From Pseudomonadota bacterium (GTDB taxonomy: Bacteria > Pseudomonadota > Alphaproteobacteria > Acetobacterales > Acetobacteraceae): a DNA stretch of 56,295 nt. The stretch is taken from contig JAJZGI010000009.1 of the NCBI GenBank assembly GCA_021798575.1, positions 1-56,295 of the forward strand, in the 5' to 3' direction. Shown piece by piece: positions 52,124-56,295 of the stretch. Both the position numbers and the translations under genes were made by a program. The notes under the pieces are model-generated. The model did not search any database and was not told where the DNA came from. It was given only the letters and a program-made list of their open reading frames with translations. Position 1 is the first letter of the stretch; the number at the start of each line of letters is the position of its first letter.

Positions 52124-53472
52124 GGCTCCTCTCGCCCAAGCAGTTCCAAACCCACCCCGGCAAATTCATCGCCCTCTGGGCGGACCTCACCCACGTCCAC
52201 GCGCTCTACCAGCCGGGCGACTGGGTCTCGGCCCCGCTGGCGGGCAACACCTACCCCGCCTTGCCCGCCCCCGGCGCCGCCTGGTTCCAGCGCCTCGCGC
52301 AGGACACACTGGGCTGCACCGCTTTGGGCACGACCGACACCCGCCCCGCCATCGAACAATGGCGCGCGCAGGACGGCACGGCCGCCTGGCCCGAGTTCGC
52401 CAAACCCGAAGAGGGCCAGCACGCCCTCGCCCTCGGCCCGGTCCATGGCGCCATCACCGAGCCCGGATACTTCCGCTTCACCCTGCGCGGTGAGCGCGTC
52501 CACCGGCTGGAAACCCGTCTCGGCTACGCGCACAAGTCCACGCTCGGCCTCATCCGCGGCAAATCCCCCCGCCTCGCGGCCCGCTTCGCCGCGCGCATCT
52601 CGGGCGATGCCACCGTCGCCCACAGCCTCGCCTTCGCCCACGCCGCCGAATCAGCGCTCGGCCTGCCCGTGCCCGCCCGAGCCGTGCATCTGCGCGCGAT
52701 CATGGCCGAGCTGGAGCGCCTGGCCAACCATGCCGGGGACCTCGCCGCCATCGCCCGCATCATCGGCAGCGCCCTGCCAGAATCCCGCCTCGCCCTCGCG
52801 CGCGAGCACCTCTGCAAGGCCGCCCACGCCGCCTTCGGCCACCGGCTGATGATGGACATCGTCATCCCGGGCGGCATCGCCGGGGATCTCCGCTCCGGCG
52901 GCATGGCGGCGCTGCACGCCACGCTCATAGCGCTCGAACACGAGCTACCCGGCCTCACCCACATGTTCGAGGATGTGCAGGATCATCTCGCAACCGGCAC
53001 CATCCCCCCCGCGCTGGCCGCCGCCTTCTGTGCTGGCGGGTTCACAGGCCGCGCCTCCGGCCAGCCGGAGGACTCCCGCGTCACCCCCGGCTACGCGCCC
53101 TATACGGACCTCAACCTGCACATCCCGCTCGCCCACACAGGGGACGTCGCTGCGCGGACCAGAATCCGCCTGGCGGAAATGTCCGATAGCATCCGCCTCC
53201 TCCATTCCCTGCTGGCCGGCCTGCCGGACACCGCCATCGCCATCGCCCCGCCCTCGGGCACGGGTGCTGGCCTCGGCGTGGCCGAGAGTTTTCGCGGGCC
53301 CGTCTGGCACTGGTTGCGCATCGAATCCGGCGCCATCGCCGATGTCTTCATCGCCGACCCCAGCACGCTGCACTTCCCCCTGCTGGAGCACGCCGCCACC
53401 ACCGGCAACCTCGCGGACTTCCCGCTGATCCTCCAATCCATCAACCCGTCTCACTCCGGAGTGGACTTATAA
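52120..53472 (+). CDS. hyfG: Ehr large subunit: HyfG/NuoCD-like protein lacking [NiFe] ligands
   Basis: 450 residues. An N-terminal NuoC-like part (~1-105) precedes a NuoD/hydrogenase-large-subunit part. Hydrogenase motif L1, RxCGxCxxxH, is here RISGDATVAH (159-168): both Cys are replaced (S161, A164). Motif L2, DPCxxC, is NPSHSG (442-447): both Cys replaced (S444, G447). So no Ni-Fe centre can be held and the protein cannot be a hydrogenase. GKSPRLAARFAAR and ERLANHAGD keep the fold's other conserved positions, so it is under constraint, not decayed. Confidence 0.87.
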   Translation: MRLLSPKQFQTHPGKFIALWADLTHVHALYQPGDWVSAPLAGNTYPALPAPGAAWFQRLAQDTLGCTALGTTDTRPAIEQWRAQDGTAAWPEFAKPEEGQHALALGPVHGAITEPGYFRFTLRGERVHRLETRLGYAHKSTLGLIRGKSPRLAARFAARISGDATVAHSLAFAHAAESALGLPVPARAVHLRAIMAELERLANHAGDLAAIARIIGSALPESRLALAREHLCKAAHAAFGHRLMMDIVIPGGIAGDLRSGGMAALHATLIALEHELPGLTHMFEDVQDHLATGTIPPALAAAFCAGGFTGRASGQPEDSRVTPGYAPYTDLNLHIPLAHTGDVAARTRIRLAEMSDSIRLLHSLLAGLPDTAIAIAPPSGTGAGLGVAESFRGPVWHWLRIESGAIADVFIADPSTLHFPLLEHAATTGNLADFPLILQSINPSHSGVDL

Positions 53473-53963
53473 TGTTGTGGAAAACCCTCGCCCGGAACCT
53501 GCTAACCCGGCCCGCCAACCCAGCCCTGCGCGCAAAACTGGCCCGCGCCAGCACCAAAAAATTCGGCCGCGCCCTGCGCATCCGCCATGTCGCGGCGGGC
53601 AGCTGCAACGGCTGTGAGCTGGAGCTGCACGCCACCCAGAACCTCATCCACGACCTCACGCAATACGGGCTGCGCTTCACGCCGAGCCCGCGCCACGCGG
53701 ATATCCTGCTCATCACCGGGGTCGCTGGCCGCAACATGCTGGAAGCCGTGCGCCAGACCCGCGCCGCGATGCCAGACCCGGTGCTGGTCGTCGCGATGGG
53801 GGACTGCGCGGTGGACGGCGGCGTCTTCAAAACATCCCCAATGGTGAGCGGCGGCGGCGATGCGATCCTGCCGGTGGACCTCGTGATCCCGGGTTGCCCA
53901 CCAACCCCGGCACAGATCATCGAGGGGCTGGTGGGGTTGCTCGGGCAACATCCGATCAGATAG
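53472..53963 (+). CDS. hyfI: Ehr small subunit: HyfI/NuoB-like iron-sulfur protein
   Basis: 163 residues. The four cluster ligands of the NuoB/HyfI family are all present: C45 and C48 in GSCNGCELE, C112 in GDCAVDGG and C142 in PGCPPTP. One [4Fe-4S] cluster (N2-like) is expected next to the cofactor-less large subunit. The ATG shares one base with the hyfG stop; its last eight bases overlap the convergent membrane-protein gene. Confidence 0.92.
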   Translation: MLWKTLARNLLTRPANPALRAKLARASTKKFGRALRIRHVAAGSCNGCELELHATQNLIHDLTQYGLRFTPSPRHADILLITGVAGRNMLEAVRQTRAAMPDPVLVVAMGDCAVDGGVFKTSPMVSGGGDAILPVDLVIPGCPPTPAQIIEGLVGLLGQHPIR

Positions 53964-55359
53964 AACCATCTGAATGAAATATCGCGGGCGAACCAACGAG
54001 ACCCCTGCGTCTGCCAGACCATCCGACCGCCGCGAGCACGCAGATAACAGGCACATCCGGCAACAGATAACGATATTCGAGATGGACCGGCATATACAGA
54101 CCCGCCAGCCCGATCGGCAGACACCAGAGGCTCATCAAATCCCACCGCAATTCACCCGTCTCCCGTTTGCGCCAGGGGGATATCAACCCATAGACGCTGA
54201 CAGCGCTCCCGAACATATGTGAAGCCACAAAAAACAGCAGCAATATCAAGGAAACAAAACTCCCTTGAACCATATTCGCCCACAACACATTCATCCGCGT
54301 AAAATACGGCCTGACCGATTCATCATACGCGAGCGTATAGGCAATGACATCCAGTGGCTCGAACGGCATGGCCAGAAATCCATCATTATAATTGCTGATC
54401 GTCGTCGAGATCATTTTGAACGGATATCGATACCACGTGCGAAAATATTCTTCGGACGCGATTTCCGCCATCTGCGGCGCCCGATATCCGGCCTGGAACA
54501 GCCGGTTCTGCATCTGCGCGATCTGACTATATCCTCCAACCCCGACGGTCTCGCTGGCGACACGATCAAACGGGGTATTCGAATTATAGACGGGAACCTT
54601 ATGCTCCAAAAGCGGCAAGACCGCCTGAACCAGCGTAACCTGCGCGCTGGTCGTCAGCACCGGCCCAGCCCCTCTGGAAATATTCCAGCCGATCTGGCCA
54701 GCGGCCACAAACCAGGTCGGCAGAACGACCAGAGCAACCGCGATCCATCTGCGGTCTGACCGAAGCGCCATCGGTATGAAAGCGAAGACCAGGAAGATGG
54801 TCGCCTCGCGGAAAGTCGTCGCCGCAGCGATCAATAGACCGGCAATGAGAGCAGCGCGCCAGGAGCGATGCAAAACGAGAACAAACGCCGCCGTTGTAAT
54901 CGCAGCGCTGTAGAGCGAGTCCGTTAACACCGAGATATTCGCCATGACGATGAAGCCAAACGATGGCAATAACGCAGCAAACAGGCACAACCGCGGCGTC
55001 GCTCCAAGCCTGCGCGCCACCACATAGGTCAGAATAATCACACAGGATTGCGTAACAATTTGTAGGGCGACGAGATACGCCTGATAATTCTGCCGTGAGA
55101 TTGACTGCAAAAGAGCCAGCAACGCCGGGAATCCGCCGATACGAAACAGACTTATCGGCGTGGCGGACTCGTTAAGCAACGCCGACCCTGAGAGGACCAT
55201 ATGGGTCCGAATATGATCGGCAAATTGGATATAACCGCCACTGTCATGTTTTGCGATCACGCCAAAAATCGCCAGCGCCATCAGGCTCGGCAGCGCACCA
55301 GCAGCACCGAGCCAAAGCAACCAAAATCCTACGATGTCACGGTCATAAAAGCGCTTCAT
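53956..55359 (-). CDS. Polytopic membrane protein, probable GT39-like glycosyltransferase
   Basis: 467 residues with about ten helices. An early acidic position (IAKHDSGGYIQFADHIR), a cytoplasmic loop with TYVVARRLGATPRLCLFAA, and EYRYLLPDVPVICVL near the C-terminus fit the PMT_2/ArnT-like superfamily, but I do not recognise a specific member. ATG 55359 follows GGGG by eight bases; ATGs at 55419 and 55410 are weaker. AT-rich compared with the Ehr cluster, so it belongs to the accessory right edge. Confidence 0.65.
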   Translation of the reverse strand: MKRFYDRDIVGFWLLWLGAAGALPSLMALAIFGVIAKHDSGGYIQFADHIRTHMVLSGSALLNESATPISLFRIGGFPALLALLQSISRQNYQAYLVALQIVTQSCVIILTYVVARRLGATPRLCLFAALLPSFGFIVMANISVLTDSLYSAAITTAAFVLVLHRSWRAALIAGLLIAAATTFREATIFLVFAFIPMALRSDRRWIAVALVVLPTWFVAAGQIGWNISRGAGPVLTTSAQVTLVQAVLPLLEHKVPVYNSNTPFDRVASETVGVGGYSQIAQMQNRLFQAGYRAPQMAEIASEEYFRTWYRYPFKMISTTISNYNDGFLAMPFEPLDVIAYTLAYDESVRPYFTRMNVLWANMVQGSFVSLILLLFFVASHMFGSAVSVYGLISPWRKRETGELRWDLMSLWCLPIGLAGLYMPVHLEYRYLLPDVPVICVLAAVGWSGRRRGLVGSPAIFHSDGSI

Positions 55360-55550
55360 TCGGCAAACCCCGGTTGACTGGCTGACTTTATTCGCATCAC
55401 TTAGCGGCATTTGAATCATCTGCCAATGGATTCTAAATTAGATTCACTCTTTACGTCTGATCAATAATACCCACTCGGTTATTACGAGGCGGCACAGCCT
55501 CTGATAGGGCTGTTGGAGGAATCAATTTAGCCAGTTTTCAGTGGTCAGAA
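55360..55550. other. AT-rich intergenic stretch between two membrane-protein genes
   Basis: No gene is seen. It holds a small hairpin GAGGC/GCCTC (55486-55501) and a segment around TTTTCAGTGGTCAGAATC (55531-55550) that resembles the end of an insertion sequence, but no matching second end is present. Confidence 0.35.
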
Positions 55551-56171
55551 TCAAATAACGTAAAACCCTGCCACCATAAAGGCAGTTTGAAGCGTGGCGA
55601 ATACGACCTCGAAAAATATTATATAGCGCGCGAGCCGAGGATAAGTTTCAGACGCAAGCCCGATCGCCAAAAAAGCCGGAACGCAGACATACAAAAGTCT
55701 GTTTGCGGACTCGGGGCCGTTGATGGAGCCAACAAACCATTGATACGCGATGAATGGCAAAATGCCCGCGAATATAACCTGGATTATCCGATCTGATTTT
55801 AAAAAAATTCGATAATTCTTCACAAGATACGCCAAAGCTACCAGAATAAAAATTGCCGCGATACTGTTCAAGAAATATTCAAAGCTGTCTACCGTTCTCG
55901 GTGCATCAAAATGCTTGGTCGGGAGCAGAAACGACCAAAAAAACGCCCCGAAAGAGCCAGAGAAAACCCCATGGAGACTTATAAAATTCAAAATTCTTCT
56001 TGATATCGTCTCCCCCCCCCCCCCAGCCGCCTTGAGAGTCGACAAACGCAAGAAAATTTTTGAATCGGTAAAATTGATAGCACATAAATAGAAATATTCC
56101 GAATATCGCCAAGAAGCCCAGACTAATCGTCTTCAGTAAATCTTGTTTTGAAATCGTTTTTTTTCTTTGTT
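55551..56171 (-). pseudogene. Polytopic membrane protein interrupted by a G13 tract, 5' end unclear
   Basis: On the minus strand a helix (TISLGFLAIFGIFLFMCYQF) is followed by NFLAFVDSQGGWGGGG at a run of 13 G; that frame soon stops at 55906. The frame shifted by one base continues ETISRRILNFISLHGVF, then helices (SIAAIFILVALAYLVKNY, FAGILPFIAYQWFVG, LLYVCVPAFLAIGLAS) to 55551. Twelve G would join them. No good start codon is seen before the IS630 stop codon at 56172: TTG 56112 and ATG 56085 are the only candidates, so the N-terminus may be cut off by the insertion. Family unknown. Confidence 0.7.
56012..56024 (-). repeat. Second homopolymer tract of 13 (C on plus, G on the coding strand)
   Basis: Nine C end one ten-base block and four begin the next, 13 in all, after a T at 56011. 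It encodes the Gly run in the membrane protein; a length of 12 or 15 would be in frame. Confidence 0.92.
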
Positions 56172-56294
56172 CTAGTGGATAGAATCCAACACTTGGTGCC
56201 CTCTTTTTACTGCGGCCAAAATCTCGTGTGGCTTTTTGGTCCACTGGAATGGTTTTGGGTCCTGATTGTTCTCCACCATGAAGCGATCGATGGC
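56172..56294 (-). CDS. IS630-family transposase, C-terminal fragment cut by the window edge
   Basis: Reading in from the right edge: AIDRFMVENNQDPKPFQW, then TKKPHEILAAVKRGHQVLDS and IH before TAG at 56174-56172. The '-NQDPKPF-WTK' and 'AAVKRG' segments are the standard end of IS630-type transposases; the DDE domain lies outside the window. The element's right terminal repeat should lie within 56172 and about 56140, but I cannot delimit it. Confidence 0.85.
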   Translation of the reverse strand, partial: AIDRFMVENNQDPKPFQWTKKPHEILAAVKRGHQVLDSIH

Positions 56295-56295
56295 G

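Noticed and set aside
52120-53963. Functional [NiFe] hydrogenase
   Set aside because: All four metal-binding cysteines of the large subunit are absent and there are no maturation genes.
55906-56244. 112-codon gene starting at 56244
   Set aside because: Its first ~24 codons are the IS630 transposase read out of frame, so this start is not real.

Overview
This 56.3 kb window looks like one whole contig of an acidophilic, high-GC alphaproteobacterium, most likely of the family Acetobacteraceae (Acidocella/Acidiphilium-like). This is inferred from high GC, dense overlapping genes, the gyrA-coaD-cyclophilin order, frequent TTG/GTG starts and the protein sequences; no rRNA is present to confirm it. 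Both edges end inside insertion sequences: the first ~45 bases encode the N-terminus of an IS5-type transposase and the last ~124 bases encode the C-terminus of an IS630-type transposase. The genes next to these edges (83-1103 and ~53960-56170) are more AT-rich than the interior, as expected of accessory surface-glycan DNA.

Left third (1-25.7 kb): a glycosyltransferase preceded by a 17-bp tandem repeat; tRNA-Thr; a lipid-glycosylation pair (ArnT-like and DPM1/GtrA-like); a peroxiredoxin; yqgE and rdgB; a papain-like peptidase; tRNA-Lys; then a housekeeping block on the minus strand (cyclophilin, coaD, gyrA, gmk, a frameshifted yicC, accA, a glycine-zipper lipoprotein, rho, ilvE). A MarR / OmpR-type regulator / histidine kinase operon diverges from ilvE. 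Next come plsC, a YdcF-like protein, ftsX and ftsE, a zinc-ribbon membrane protein, a CtaG-like oxidase assembly factor with an Lrp regulator, and trxB with a LysR gene.

Middle (25.7-47.5 kb): a dense run of hairpins ending in an intrinsic terminator (candidate small RNA); a TPR-sulfotransferase and a frameshifted acyltransferase; thpR, an aminopeptidase P and a DUF1127 protein; a LysR/thioredoxin-fold pair; a small secreted Met-rich protein divergent from a cytochrome b561 / sulfite-oxidase-fold / DUF1223 operon. That operon runs into a polytopic membrane protein broken by a run of 13 G and an ArnT-like glycosyltransferase. Then come hsp20 with a ROSE-like RNA thermometer, cydDC, panC, a GT4 glycosyltransferase, an LpxH-like phosphatase, a lipid kinase and malate dehydrogenase.

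Right end (47.6-56.3 kb): a six-gene membrane complex related to hydrogenase 4 (hyfB, C, E, F, G, I). Its large subunit has lost all four [NiFe]-binding cysteines while the small subunit keeps its iron-sulfur cysteines, so it is an energy-converting-hydrogenase-related (Ehr) complex, not a hydrogenase. Two polytopic membrane genes follow, the second also broken by a run of 13 G.

Three themes stand out: (1) simple-sequence repeats at three surface-type genes, two of them G13 tracts inside reading frames that would be restored by the same one-base change, which suggests phase-variable contingency loci; (2) the cofactor-less Ehr complex; (3) a family of intergenic double-hairpin repeats bounded by CTAG. 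Four frameshifts in 56 kb also leave open that some are assembly errors.
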